64,000 nucleotides of DNA from Stenotrophomonas sp. MYb238 (GCF_009496535.1 NZ_WIDL01000005.1:1-64000), one strand, 5' to 3'. Positions 35,481 to 44,079 are shown, numbered from the stretch's first letter. The notes: a model not told the origin generated them from the letters alone. A program made the numbers and translations.

Positions 35481-36056
35481 TCACGGCTGCCAGTCCTCCA
35501 GCAGGCCGGCGGGGTCCGGACGCTCGCGCTCGGGCACCTGCAGCTTCGGCGAGCCGACATGGATGAAGCCGACGATGCGCTCGTTGCCGGCCAGTCCCAG
35601 GTGGCGCGCGACCCCTTCGTCGTAGGCCATCCACGCGGTCAGCCACTGCGCGCCGAAGCCGAAGCCCTGCGCCGCCTGCAGCAGCGCGAAGCACGCGCAG
35701 CCGGCGGTCAGCAGCTGTTCCTGCGCGGGCACCTTGGGGTTGTCCTGCAGGCGCGCGATCACCGTCAGGATCAGCGGGGCGTGGGAGAAGCGCTGGCGGT
35801 CCTTCTCGATTACCGCCGGCGAGGCGTCGGGATCGCGCTCGCGGCTGCGCCGGGCCAGGTACTCGCCCAGCGCATGGCGGGCGTCGCCGCGCAGCCGGAG
35901 GAAGCGGAACGGCACCAGTTTGCCGTGGTCGGGCACGCGCACCGCGGCGGCCAGCATGGCCAGCACGGTGGCGTCGTCGGGGGCCGGTTCGCCCAGTTGC
36001 AGGGACGGGACCGAACGGCGCTGGCCCAGCGCTTGCATGAAGCAGGAATCGGACAT
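35481..36056 (-). CDS. Nitroreductase family protein
   Basis: A 191-residue flavoprotein of the nitroreductase superfamily (YdjA-type). The RRSVPSLQLGEPAPDD FMN-binding start, AVRVPDHGKLVPFRFLRL (about 37-54), and the C-terminal GFGAQWLTAWM then NERIVGFIHVGS are characteristic. It probably reduces small nitro or quinone compounds with NAD(P)H, homodimeric, cytoplasmic. The ATG at 36056 (MSDSCFMQAL) is chosen; it is 29 bases after a consensus -10. It starts the operon through the FGase-like gene. Confidence 0.88.
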   Translation of the reverse strand: MSDSCFMQALGQRRSVPSLQLGEPAPDDATVLAMLAAAVRVPDHGKLVPFRFLRLRGDARHALGEYLARRSRERDPDASPAVIEKDRQRFSHAPLILTVIARLQDNPKVPAQEQLLTAGCACFALLQAAQGFGFGAQWLTAWMAYDEGVARHLGLAGNERIVGFIHVGSPKLQVPERERPDPAGLLEDWQP

Positions 36057-36364
36057 GATGCGGGTGCGCGGAAGGTGGCCGTGGATTATAGACATCGCCG
36101 GAGGACCGGCCCGTGCCGGGGACGACGGTTCTGTGCGCTCCGTCGGCGGCCCCGGCTGGCGCCTTTCTCGCCAATTCCACGCCGGACGCTTAGCATGGCG
36201 GGAGATGCCGGGTTGCCGGCGGCGAGGTACAAAGTGCGGACTGCATCACTGGCCCTGTTCAGCTTCTCCTCCTACCATGCGTGGGCGGAAACCGGGGGGC
36301 TGTCCGCTTCCTTCCATACGAGTCCGAGAAGAGCAGCGCCTGCGAAGGTGCGGAGCCATTGCGC
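36057..36364. other. Divergent intergenic region, 308 bases
   Basis: No gene is supported. Short frames starting near 36195 have no ribosome binding site. It holds the promoter for the minus-strand nitroreductase operon (see 36085-36090) and presumably the DUF1631 promoter; TACAAA at 36229 is a weak candidate for the latter. Confidence 0.6.
36085..36090 (-). promoter_or_regulatory. Consensus -10 (TATAAT) of the nitroreductase operon
   Basis: On the minus strand TATAAT is a perfect consensus -10 hexamer, 29 bases upstream of the nitroreductase ATG. There is no matching -35. It is the best -10 in the window. Confidence 0.6.
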
Positions 36365-38683
36365 ATGATGTCCAATCCGCATCCTGCCGCGCGTCCCGGC
36401 CACAATCCGGACCTGCTGGCGCTGTCGCGCGAGGCCGCGCTGCCGCCATTGTCGGCCGCGTTCGCCAAGGTGCTGGCCGGGTTCGACGATGCCCTGTTCG
36501 ACCGCGCCGAAACCGCCGGCGCATCGCAGCTGGTGTTCCTCGACGGCATGCGCGAACTGCGCCGCCGCCGCGAGGACATCGCCGCGCGTTTCGCCGCGCA
36601 CCTGCAGCAGGCCTGGGCCGCGCTGGAGGCCGCCGCGCCGTTGTCGGCCGAGGCCACGCTGGCCCAGGCCGCGCAGGGCGAGGGCGGTCTGAGCCTGATG
36701 TCCGAGCACGAACTGGAGTCGCGGCTGGCGGTGCGCAACTTCGCCGGCGTGGTGCTGCGCGACTGGAAACCGGTGCTGGCGCGGCTGGACCGCCGCCTGG
36801 CGTGGATCAGCGGCGTCGAGGCGCTGGACGTGGACACCAACCCGATCGGCCCGGAACACATCGGCGTGGCGGTGCACGAGGCCTTCGGTGCGTGCGACCT
36901 GGCCGCCGAGGTGCGGCTGGTGCTGATCAAGCTGTGCGAACGCGAATTCGCCGCCCAGGTGGGGCGCATCTACCGCGACGTGGACGAGCGCCTGGTGCAG
37001 GCCGGGGTGATGCCCGGCATCTCGCAGCCGCAGCGCCCGGCCGCGCCGGCGCGCCCGGCACGTGCGCCGGCCATGGCCGAGGCCGCCGCCGAACCGGGCA
37101 TGCCGCAGGGCGGCGAGGAGGACTTCTCCGACCCGCAGAACGCCCCGGCCTGGGCGCGCCGGTTCACCGAGCGCTGGGCCCGGCACCGCAGCGAGCTGCA
37201 GGCCGGCGCCTATGGCGGTTACGAGGGCGACCCGGCGCTGGGCAACCAGAACATGATCCTGGAGGCGCTGCACGAGCTGCTCGCGCAGCCCCGCCATGTG
37301 CGCGAGGACGCCACCGCCGCCGCCCAGGTGGCGGTCGGGCAGCAGCGGCCGCTGAGCCAGCACGAAATGATGTCCGTGCTCTCGCTGCTGCAGGCCACGC
37401 CGACGGCGACCCTGCGCGCGGCGGTGGGCGACCAGAGCGAATCGCTGGCGCAGCGGCTCAAGAACGAAGTGATTTCCGGCGCCACCCGCCTCGGCGTCGA
37501 TCCGGGACAGGCGCGGCTGGACCCGCAGGACGAGGACGCCATCGACCTGGTCGGCATGCTGTTCGACGTGATGCTGGACGAGCGCGAGCTGGAGGGGCGC
37601 TCGCGCGAGCTGATCGGCCGCCTGGTGGTGCCTTTCGTCAAGGTCGCGCTGCTGGACCGGCGCATGTTCGTGCAGAAGACCCACCCGGCGCGGCGCCTGC
37701 TCAACTCGCTGGCCGAGGCCTGCGAGGGCAACGCCGGCGAAAGCCAGGCCGAGCGCGCGCTGATGGGCAAGGTCGAGGAGATCATCGACCGGCTGATCGC
37801 CGAGTTCAACGAGAACCTGGCGATCTTCCTGACCCTGGAGGAGGAGTTCCGCGACTTCCTCGCCCAGCACCGCCGCCGCATCGAGATCGCCGAGCGCCGC
37901 GCCACCGAGACCCAGCGCGGGCAGGAGAAGCTGGAACTGGCGCGCGCCCGCGCCCTGGCCGAACTGGAGCGGCGCCTGCAGGGCGCGCCGCTGCCGGCGG
38001 CGATCGAGGCCTTCCTGCGCCAGCCCTGGAACCACCACCTGACCATGAGCCTGCTGCGCGAGGGCGACGACGGCGAGTCCGTCGGCGAGGCGCTGGCGCT
38101 GGCCGACGTGCTGCTGGAGGAAGTGGCCGAGGCGCGCCGGCATGTCGTCGGCAAGCCATGGCTGCAATCCGTCCAGCCGGGCCTGCGCAAGGTGTTCGCC
38201 AGCGTCGGCCTGCATGGCGAGGGCAGCGTGGGCGCGGTCGACGCCCTGCACGACACGCTGCAGGCCATCGCCGAGGCGCGCCCGGAACTGGAGCGCGCGC
38301 TGCCGGAACTGCCGCAGGTGAGCCTGCCCACGCCGCCCGCGCAGGAGTCCGCCGCCCTGGACCTGGGCGCCGAGGCACGCCCGGAAAGCGTCGACCATGC
38401 CGATGCCGCGCGCTACCGCGCCATGGACATCGGCACCTGGCTGGATTTCATCGACAAGGACGGCAAGGTGCAGGCCGGCAAGCTGTCCTGGGTGAGCCCG
38501 ATTTCCTCGCGCCTGCTGTTCGTCAACCGCCGCGGCATCCGTTTCTGCGTGGCCTCGCCCGAGGAACTGGTGGTGATGGAACGGCTCGGCCGCCTGCGCC
38601 CGCACGTGGACGACGGCGCGTTCGACACCGCCATGCAGGGCGTGATCGAGCGCCTGGACCCGCAGACCACGACCCTGCACTGA
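36365..38683 (+). CDS. DUF1631 family protein
   Basis: A 772-residue soluble protein of unknown function. The N-terminal RNFAGVVLRDWKPVLARLD, the VDTNPIGPEHI motif (about 160), LVRKL-like central repeats (about 230-550) and a C-terminal MDIGTWLDFIDKDGKVQAGKLSWVSP block characterise DUF1631 in gammaproteobacteria; older annotations in Xanthomonas called it thymidine phosphorylase, which no motif supports. The C-terminal region resembles PilZ-like folds, but this is from memory. The start at 36365 is one of two adjacent ATG codons (36368 the other). pntAA follows 70 bases downstream. Confidence 0.8.
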   Translation: MMSNPHPAARPGHNPDLLALSREAALPPLSAAFAKVLAGFDDALFDRAETAGASQLVFLDGMRELRRRREDIAARFAAHLQQAWAALEAAAPLSAEATLAQAAQGEGGLSLMSEHELESRLAVRNFAGVVLRDWKPVLARLDRRLAWISGVEALDVDTNPIGPEHIGVAVHEAFGACDLAAEVRLVLIKLCEREFAAQVGRIYRDVDERLVQAGVMPGISQPQRPAAPARPARAPAMAEAAAEPGMPQGGEEDFSDPQNAPAWARRFTERWARHRSELQAGAYGGYEGDPALGNQNMILEALHELLAQPRHVREDATAAAQVAVGQQRPLSQHEMMSVLSLLQATPTATLRAAVGDQSESLAQRLKNEVISGATRLGVDPGQARLDPQDEDAIDLVGMLFDVMLDERELEGRSRELIGRLVVPFVKVALLDRRMFVQKTHPARRLLNSLAEACEGNAGESQAERALMGKVEEIIDRLIAEFNENLAIFLTLEEEFRDFLAQHRRRIEIAERRATETQRGQEKLELARARALAELERRLQGAPLPAAIEAFLRQPWNHHLTMSLLREGDDGESVGEALALADVLLEEVAEARRHVVGKPWLQSVQPGLRKVFASVGLHGEGSVGAVDALHDTLQAIAEARPELERALPELPQVSLPTPPAQESAALDLGAEARPESVDHADAARYRAMDIGTWLDFIDKDGKVQAGKLSWVSPISSRLLFVNRRGIRFCVASPEELVVMERLGRLRPHVDDGAFDTAMQGVIERLDPQTTTLH

Positions 38684-38713
38684 AGGCGCCGGGTTGCCGG
38701 CGTCCGGCTTTGC

Positions 38714-38719
38714 TACGAT
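38714..38719 (+). promoter_or_regulatory. Candidate -10 element (TACGAT) for pntAA
   Basis: TACGAT within TTGCTACGATCCGGC lies 34 bases before the pntAA ATG, matching the GCTAnnATnnGG context seen elsewhere in the window. A TTGCCG at 38694 would be only 14 bases upstream. Confidence 0.4.
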
Positions 38720-38753
38720 CCGGCGGGTATTCCACTGCGCATCGGGGACGGGC

Positions 38754-39857
38754 ATGGCCGTTGAGGTAGGGGTGTTGAAGGAAGCCGCGGCAGGCGAGCG
38801 GCGCGTGTCGGCCACGCCGGAAACGGTGAAGAAGCTGCTGGCGGCCGGCGCGGGGGTGCATGTGCAGGCCGGCGCCGGTATCGCCGCCGGTTTCACCGAC
38901 CAGGCTTACCGCGATGCCGGCGCGCAGATCGACGACGCGCTGGAGGGCGCCGACCTGGTGCTGTGCGTGCAGGCGCCGGCGCCGCAGCTGATCGCGCGGC
39001 TCAAGCCCGGCGCGGTGCTGGTCGGCACCCTGCAGCCGCAGGCCGAACCCGCGCGCGCCGCGGCGCTGCAGGCGCGGCAGCTGGTGACCTTCCCGCTGGA
39101 GCGGCTGCCGCGCACCACCCGCGCGCAGGCCATGGACGTGCTCAGTTCGCAGGCCGGCATGGCCGGCTACAAGGCCACCCTGATCGCCGCGCAGCTGGCG
39201 CCGCGCTTCTTCCCCATGCTGACCACCGCCGCCGGCACCATCCGCCCATCGAAGGTGCTGGTGGTCGGCGCCGGCGTGGCCGGCCTGCAGGCGGTCGCCA
39301 CCGCCCGGCGGCTCGGCGCGCAGGTGGAAGGTTTCGACGTGCGCCCGGAAACCCGCGAGCAGATCGAGTCCCTCGGCGGCAAGTTCCTGGACCTGGGCGT
39401 CAGCGCCGCCGGCGAAGGCGGTTATGCGCGCCAGCTCACCGACGCCGAACGCGCCGAGCAGCAGCGGCGCCTGGCCGAGCACCTCAAGGGCGTGGACGTG
39501 GTGATCTGCACCGCCGCCGTGCCCGGCCGCCCGGCGCCGAAGATCGTCACCGCGGCGATGGTCGCCGGCATGCGCCCGGGCAGCGTCATCGTCGACCTGG
39601 CCGCCGAGACCGGCGGCAACTGCGAGGCCACGCGGCCGGGCGAAACCCTCGACGTGGGCGGCGTGACCGTCGCCGGCCCGCTCGACCTGGCCAGCATGGG
39701 CGCGGTCCACGCCAGCGAGATGTACGCGCGCAACGTGCTCAACTTCGTCTCACTGTTCCTGAAGGAAGGCGCGCTGGCCTTCGACTGGAACGACGAACTG
39801 CTGGCGAAGACGGTATGGCCCGAGCGCCCGGCCGCCGGCGAAATCCCCCCGGTCTGA
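38754..39857 (+). CDS. pntAA: NAD(P) transhydrogenase subunit alpha, NAD-binding part 1 (PntAA)
   Basis: A 367-residue soluble domain I that binds NAD(H). The Rossmann turn GAGVAG (about 168-173) is followed by QAVATARRLGAQVEGFDVRPE, and the RAGTAMDVLSSQAGMAGYKA-like segment is typical of transhydrogenase alpha. Three-subunit transhydrogenases split the alpha chain into PntAA and PntAB. Here PntAB and PntB are on the same strand but 2 kb downstream, separated by a GRAM-domain gene and an antisense operon. The ATG at 38754 gives the usual start AVEVGVLKE. Confidence 0.94.
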   Translation: MAVEVGVLKEAAAGERRVSATPETVKKLLAAGAGVHVQAGAGIAAGFTDQAYRDAGAQIDDALEGADLVLCVQAPAPQLIARLKPGAVLVGTLQPQAEPARAAALQARQLVTFPLERLPRTTRAQAMDVLSSQAGMAGYKATLIAAQLAPRFFPMLTTAAGTIRPSKVLVVGAGVAGLQAVATARRLGAQVEGFDVRPETREQIESLGGKFLDLGVSAAGEGGYARQLTDAERAEQQRRLAEHLKGVDVVICTAAVPGRPAPKIVTAAMVAGMRPGSVIVDLAAETGGNCEATRPGETLDVGGVTVAGPLDLASMGAVHASEMYARNVLNFVSLFLKEGALAFDWNDELLAKTVWPERPAAGEIPPV

Positions 39858-39861
39858 GCCG

Positions 39862-40200
39862 GTGCCCGCGATCGAACTGGCCGCCGGCGAGACGCTGCTG
39901 CGCGAGGGCGCGGCCAATCTCCAGCGCGGCATTGAGGCGGTCGGCGGCCGCTTGTTCCTGACCGACCGGCGGCTGCTGTTCCGCTCGCACGGATTCAACG
40001 TACAGGACGGGGATACGGAGATCCCGTTGGCGCGGATACGTGGCGCGCGGCCCTGCTGGACCCGTCTTCTCGGCGTGCTGCCGCTGCTCCCAAACTCGCT
40101 GGCGGTGGCGACCGATGAGCGCGACTACCGATTCGTCCTGTTCGGCCGCCGGCAATGGTTGGCGGCCATCGAAGCGCAGGTGCCGGCTACCGGGCGCTGA
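39862..40200 (+). CDS. GRAM/PH-like domain protein
   Basis: A 112-residue protein with GTG start at 39862, 4 bases after pntAA stop. The segment GGRLFLTDRRLLFRSHGFN and the IPLARIRGARPC then RRQWLAAI pattern are those of bacterial GRAM/PH-like domains, a family with an unclear role in membrane-associated signalling. No signal peptide or membrane segment is seen. It is co-directional with pntAA and could be in the same transcript. Confidence 0.65.
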   Translation: MPAIELAAGETLLREGAANLQRGIEAVGGRLFLTDRRLLFRSHGFNVQDGDTEIPLARIRGARPCWTRLLGVLPLLPNSLAVATDERDYRFVLFGRRQWLAAIEAQVPATGR

Positions 40201-40390
40201 ATGTCCCTGTCGGCCGCGGCTTCCGCAACGGCCGCCGCCGTAAAGGTGCGGAGCTGTCGATGGGTGCGTGATCCCGGCACGGCCAGTGGTGCGGCCGCCT
40301 GTGTCAGGTGGCGGAATCGGACGCGGCGTCGGACCTTCCACGCCATGGGCGGTGCGGCAACCGCCCGTCAAGGGACGACGGGACGGACGG

Positions 40391-40807
40391 CTACCTGTCG
40401 CGCGGCGGTGGCGGGTTCGCTTCCATCCACTGCTGGCGCTGCTCGGGCGTCATGCGGTGCCATTGCTCGCGCAGCTGTTCGCGCTGGGCCTTGTCCATGG
40501 TGCGCATCTTCGAGAACAGGGCGCGGGCCTCGCGCTGCTGCTGCGGCGACATGTTCTGGAAACGGTGCATGCCGCGCCGCGCCTGCATGCGCTGCTCGGG
40601 ACTCATCTGCTGCCAGCCGCGGGCGTGGTCGTACATGCGCTGGCGGTGGTCGGGCGAGGCGTTCCAGCGGTCGCGCATCGGCGCGATCAGGGTTTCGCGC
40701 TGGGCCGGGGTGAGCTGGTCCCATTCGGGCAGGGGCGGCTGCTGGGCGAATGCCGGCACGGCGCAGGCCAGCAGCAGCGGCAGCAGGAAGTACGGGCGGG
40801 TCTTCAT
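40391..40807 (-). CDS. DUF3106 protein, exported, with repeated TPxQR motifs
   Basis: A 138-residue exported protein with a signal peptide (about 1-22, ending AFA) and Met/Gln/Arg-rich helices. Four related motifs occur: LTPAQRE, MSPEQRM, MSPQQQRE and MTPEQRQQW. Such LTxxQ-type repeats recall CpxP/Spy-type periplasmic stress proteins, though no chaperone role is shown. It is the last gene of the antisense operon sigma factor, membrane protein, DUF3106. ATG 40807 is 5 bases from the membrane gene stop (40813). Confidence 0.8.
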   Translation of the reverse strand: MKTRPYFLLPLLLACAVPAFAQQPPLPEWDQLTPAQRETLIAPMRDRWNASPDHRQRMYDHARGWQQMSPEQRMQARRGMHRFQNMSPQQQREARALFSKMRTMDKAQREQLREQWHRMTPEQRQQWMEANPPPPRDR

Positions 40808-40812
40808 CGTTC

Positions 40813-41169
40813 TCACTCCATCGCCACGGTGTCCGCACCCAGCCACAGGTACAGCTCCGGGCTTTCGTCGAACAGCAGGGTATCGTCGGACAGTTCGTCG
40901 GCGGCATCGGCCGCCACGCTGGCGGGCAGTACCGGCGCGGTGCGGTTGAACTGCACCGCCACGGTGACGGCCAGCACCGCCGAGCAGGCGGTGGCCAGCC
41001 ACCAGCCGCGGCGCCGCCACGGCGAGGCCTCGGCAGCGGCCGTGGCCTGCTGGCGCGCCTGGCGCAGGCGCGTCAGCGTGGCCGGGGAAACCGCGCCTTC
41101 GGCATGCCGTTGCAGCTGCCGCAGCGAGTGGTCGAAGTCGTCGTGCTGGGATGTGGGCAGGCGGTTCAC
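40813..41169 (-). CDS. Small single-pass membrane protein downstream of the sigma factor (DUF3619-like)
   Basis: A 118-residue protein with GTG start at 41169, overlapping the sigma factor stop (GTGA). The N-terminal half is cytoplasmic and rich in Arg and Gln (HSLRQLQRHAEGAVSPATLTRLRQAR), the membrane helix is at about 55-78 (WWLATACSAVLAVTVAV), and an acidic C-terminal tail ends PELYLWLGADTVAME. By position it could be an anti-sigma factor for the upstream gene. The recalled family is DUF3619. Role is inferred. Confidence 0.7.
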   Translation of the reverse strand: MNRLPTSQHDDFDHSLRQLQRHAEGAVSPATLTRLRQARQQATAAAEASPWRRRGWWLATACSAVLAVTVAVQFNRTAPVLPASVAADAADELSDDTLLFDESPELYLWLGADTVAME

Positions 41170-41684
41170 CGCGTGGCCTCCAGTTGTTTCTGCAATGCGT
41201 CGCGCGCGCGCGACAGATGGGTTTTCACCGAGCCTTCCGAGCAGCCCATGATCCGGGCCGTGGTCGCCACATCCAGTTCCTGCAGCACGCGCAGGCTGAA
41301 CGCCTCGCGCTGCCGCGCCGGCAACTGCCGCAGCGCCTGCACCAGCCGCGCGTAGTCCTCGTGCTGCTCGTGCTGCTGTGCCGGCCCCGGGCTGTCGTCG
41401 GCCCAGTCGATCGGGCCATCCTCGTCCTGCGCCGGCGCCCAGAACTTCAGGCGGAAGCCGCGCCGGCGCTGCAGGTCGATGATGCGCCGGCGCAGGATGC
41501 TCCAGAACAGCGGCGTCCATTCCTCGGCCGCCTGGTCGCGGTAGCCGAGCATGCGCTCCATCGCGTCCTGCACGGCGTCCAGCGCGTCCTCGCGCTGGCG
41601 CAGGCCGGCCTCGGCGAAGCGGAACGCGCGCGGCCCGACGCCGGCCAGGAAAGCTTCCAGCGAGGCGGGGGCTGCAACGGGCAT
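41166..41684 (-). CDS. ECF-type RNA polymerase sigma factor
   Basis: A 172-residue sigma-70 family factor of ECF type. Region 2 covers about 20-85 (EDALDAVQDAMERMLGYRD and FWSILRRRIIDLQRRRG), and region 4 covers about 115-165 (LRQLPARQREAFSLRVLQELDVATTARIMGCSEGSVKTHLSRAR). The start MPVAAPASLEAFLAG (41684) matches what I remember in Xanthomonas homologues. Upstream in-frame ATGs at 41768 and 41792 lack ribosome binding sites. It is encoded antisense within the split transhydrogenase locus. Confidence 0.88.
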   Translation of the reverse strand: MPVAAPASLEAFLAGVGPRAFRFAEAGLRQREDALDAVQDAMERMLGYRDQAAEEWTPLFWSILRRRIIDLQRRRGFRLKFWAPAQDEDGPIDWADDSPGPAQQHEQHEDYARLVQALRQLPARQREAFSLRVLQELDVATTARIMGCSEGSVKTHLSRARDALQKQLEATR

Positions 41685-41800
41685 CAGGGGCGGGCTGGTC
41701 ACCAGCACAGGGTAGCGTTCCGGTCGGTCCTGACGGTGATAACGCCCGGCGACCGGATTGGTTGACATGGCAACGGTCGCGCCGGCGTTCATCGCGTGGT

Positions 41801-41806
41801 TATGAT
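41801..41806 (+). promoter_or_regulatory. Candidate -10 element (TATGAT) for pntAB
   Basis: TATGAT in GGTTATGATGCGGGG lies 34 bases before the pntAB ATG at 41841. It lets pntAB-pntB be transcribed apart from pntAA, which is needed because the antisense operon lies between. Confidence 0.45.
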
Positions 41807-41840
41807 GCGGGGCGGGCGTTCCAGCCCCGGAGAGAGAGCA

Positions 41841-42143
41841 ATGAGCGACGGGTTCGTGGCGTTGTACATCTTCATGCTGGCGGCGATCGCCGGCCACGTG
41901 ATCATCTCGCGGGTGCCGGTGATCCTGCACACGCCGCTGATGTCCGGTTCCAACTTCATCCACGGCATCGTGCTGATCGGCGCGATGGTGGTGCTGGGCC
42001 ATGCCGATACCACGCTGGAAAAGGCCATCGGCTTCGTCGCCGTCGCCCTGGGCGCGGGCAACGCCGCCGGCGGCTACGTCGTCACCGAGCGCATGCTGGA
42101 GATGTTCAAGAGCTCGCGCAAGCCGGAAGGAAGGGGCAAGTGA
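41841..42143 (+). CDS. pntAB: NAD(P) transhydrogenase subunit alpha part 2, membrane (PntAB)
   Basis: A 100-residue membrane subunit (domain II part) with three hydrophobic helices. The residues SRVPVILHTPLMSGSNFIHGIV form the classic conserved loop of PntAB. Strong GGAGAGAGAG ribosome binding site precedes the ATG at 41841. The stop overlaps the GTG start of the next gene by 4 bases (GTGA). Confidence 0.95.
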   Translation: MSDGFVALYIFMLAAIAGHVIISRVPVILHTPLMSGSNFIHGIVLIGAMVVLGHADTTLEKAIGFVAVALGAGNAAGGYVVTERMLEMFKSSRKPEGRGK

Positions 42144-42637
42144 CCGTGCCGGCGTCCCTGGCGCCCGCGCGGCGGTTCGAGGCGCGGCAGGTCTTCCAGC
42201 GGCTCAGCTATCTGCAGTACCCGGCCTTGCTGGTCGCACTCGCCTACGCGGCGCTGCCGCTGTTCAGGGGCCTGGACGGCCTGCTCGACGCGTTCAACAG
42301 CGCGCTGCTGTATGCCGGCGTCGGCATCGGCATGTCCTCGCTGCAGGACCCGACCCGGACCCAGAACAAGGTCTCGCGCGATGTATGGGAAGACCCGCGC
42401 AAGGGTTGCTGGATGCTCTGGCTGCTGACCGCGCAGGCGCTGCTGCCGATCGTGCTCGGTCTGCTGGGCGCCGCGTTGGCGGAGTCGGCGGCGTTGTCGC
42501 AGCTGTCGCTGGGCCTGGTGGCCTTCGGCATGGGCATGATCGGGCTGCTGAAGACGGCGATCGAGATGCGCGAGTACCATCGCCGCGACAGGCGTGCTCC
42601 CGTTACGGAAATGATGGTTCTGGAGAAGGCGGCATGA
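42140..42637 (+). CDS. Membrane protein of unknown function inserted between pntAB and pntB
   Basis: A 165-residue protein with four hydrophobic segments (about 20-45, 50-70, 95-120, 125-145) and a basic tail. A NKVSRDVWEDPRKGCWML loop separates the second and third helix. I recognise no transhydrogenase part in it. GTG start at 42140 overlaps the pntAB stop and its own stop overlaps the pntB ATG (42634), so it is translationally coupled to both. It could be an assembly or accessory protein. Confidence 0.7.
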   Translation: MTVPASLAPARRFEARQVFQRLSYLQYPALLVALAYAALPLFRGLDGLLDAFNSALLYAGVGIGMSSLQDPTRTQNKVSRDVWEDPRKGCWMLWLLTAQALLPIVLGLLGAALAESAALSQLSLGLVAFGMGMIGLLKTAIEMREYHRRDRRAPVTEMMVLEKAA

Positions 42638-44073
42638 GCATGACGTTGCTGGTGAAGGCGAGTTACCTGGTGGCCGCCACGCTGTTCCTGCTGGGCCTGC
42701 AGCGCATGGCCTCGCCCAGGACCGCGCGCAGCGGCATCCACTGGGCGGGCGTGGGCATGCTGCTCGCCACCGTGGCCACGTTCTTCCTGCCGGGGCTGCA
42801 CAACATCGCGCTGATCCTGGTGGCGTTGGTGCTCGGCACCGGCCTGGCCTGGGTGTCGGCCAAGAAGGTCGCCATCACCGACATGCCGCAGATGGTGGCG
42901 CTGTACAACGGCATGGGCGGCGGTTCGGCCGCGGCCATCGGCGCGGTGGAACTGCTGCGCTTCGCCGACGTGGCCGGCCGCGATACCAGCCACTGGAGCG
43001 CGGAGGCCATCGCCGCGCTCGCGGCGCGGCAGCCCTCGGCCACGGTGCTGGCGCTGGCGATCATCGGTTCGGCCATCGGCGCGGTGTCGCTGTCCGGCTC
43101 GATCATCGCCTGGGCCAAGCTCGACGGTCGCCTGGACAAGCGCGTCACCTTCCCCGGGCAGCAGGCGTTCAACCTGCTGGTCGCCGTGGCGATGGTGGCG
43201 CTGGGCGTATGGGCGGCGGTGAGCCTGCAGCCGGTGGCGATCATCGTCTTCTTCGTGGCGGCGCTGGCGCTGGGCGTGCTGATGACCCTGCCCATCGGCG
43301 GCGCCGACATGCCGGTGGTGATCTCGCTGTACAACGCCTTCACCGGCCTGGCGGTGGCCTTCGAGGGCTACGTGCTCGGCAACGAGGCATTGATCATCGC
43401 CGGCATGATGGTCGGCGCGGCCGGCATCCTGCTGACGCGGCTGATGGCCAAGGCGATGAACCGGCCGATCAGCGGCGTGCTGTTCTCCAACTTCGGCGGC
43501 GGCGGGCAGGGCGCGGCGGAAATCAGCGGCAGCCAGAAACCGATCGAGGCCGCCGACGTGGCGGCGATGATGGCCTTCGCCGAGCGGGTGGTGATCGTAC
43601 CCGGCTATGGCATGGCGGTGGCGCAGGCCCAGCACAAGATCTGGGAGCTGGCGCAGCGGTTGATCGAGCGCGGGGTCAAGGTGAAGTTCGCCATCCACCC
43701 GGTCGCCGGGCGCATGCCCGGGCACATGAACGTGCTGCTGGCCGAGGCCGGCGTGCCCTACGACCTGATCGCCGACATGGACGACATCAACTCCGAGTTC
43801 GCCACCACCGACGTATCGCTGGTGATCGGCGCCAACGACGTGGTCAACCCGGTCGCCAAGACCGACCCGTCCAGCCCGATCTACGGCATGCCGATCCTGG
43901 ACGTGGTGGATTCGAAGAACACCATCGTCATCAAGCGCGGCAAGGGCACCGGTTTCGCCGGCATCGAGAACGCGCTGTTCTACGCCGACAACACCCGCAT
44001 GCTGTACGGCGACGGCGCCGAGGCGGCGGGCGCGCTGGTCAGCGAGCTGAAGGCGCTGGACGGCGGGCATTGA
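42634..44073 (+). CDS. pntB: NAD(P) transhydrogenase subunit beta
   Basis: A 479-residue subunit with the N-terminal membrane domain (about nine helices, 1-290) and C-terminal NADP(H)-binding domain III (about 300-479). Domain III carries VVIVPGYGMAVAQAQHKIWE, IHPVAGRMPGHMNVLLAEA, and IVIKRGKGTGFAGIENALFY near the end, all conserved. Together with PntAA and PntAB it couples proton flow to NADPH formation. The ATG at 42634 overlaps the previous stop (ATGA); the second ATG is at 42640. Confidence 0.96.
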   Translation: MSMTLLVKASYLVAATLFLLGLQRMASPRTARSGIHWAGVGMLLATVATFFLPGLHNIALILVALVLGTGLAWVSAKKVAITDMPQMVALYNGMGGGSAAAIGAVELLRFADVAGRDTSHWSAEAIAALAARQPSATVLALAIIGSAIGAVSLSGSIIAWAKLDGRLDKRVTFPGQQAFNLLVAVAMVALGVWAAVSLQPVAIIVFFVAALALGVLMTLPIGGADMPVVISLYNAFTGLAVAFEGYVLGNEALIIAGMMVGAAGILLTRLMAKAMNRPISGVLFSNFGGGGQGAAEISGSQKPIEAADVAAMMAFAERVVIVPGYGMAVAQAQHKIWELAQRLIERGVKVKFAIHPVAGRMPGHMNVLLAEAGVPYDLIADMDDINSEFATTDVSLVIGANDVVNPVAKTDPSSPIYGMPILDVVDSKNTIVIKRGKGTGFAGIENALFYADNTRMLYGDGAEAAGALVSELKALDGGH

Positions 44074-44079
44074 GCGCAA

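Noticed and set aside
36195-36370. Short plus-strand frame upstream of the DUF1631 gene
   Set aside because: No ribosome binding site, low protein-like character, and it overlaps the DUF1631 start in another phase.
41684-41792. Longer N terminus of the ECF sigma factor from ATG 41768 or 41792
   Set aside because: No ribosome binding sites, and the added residues are not like sigma region 2; MPVAAP fits homologues as remembered.
42140-42637. The gene after pntAB considered as part of PntB or PntAB
   Set aside because: Its helices do not match transhydrogenase sequences and pntB is complete without it.
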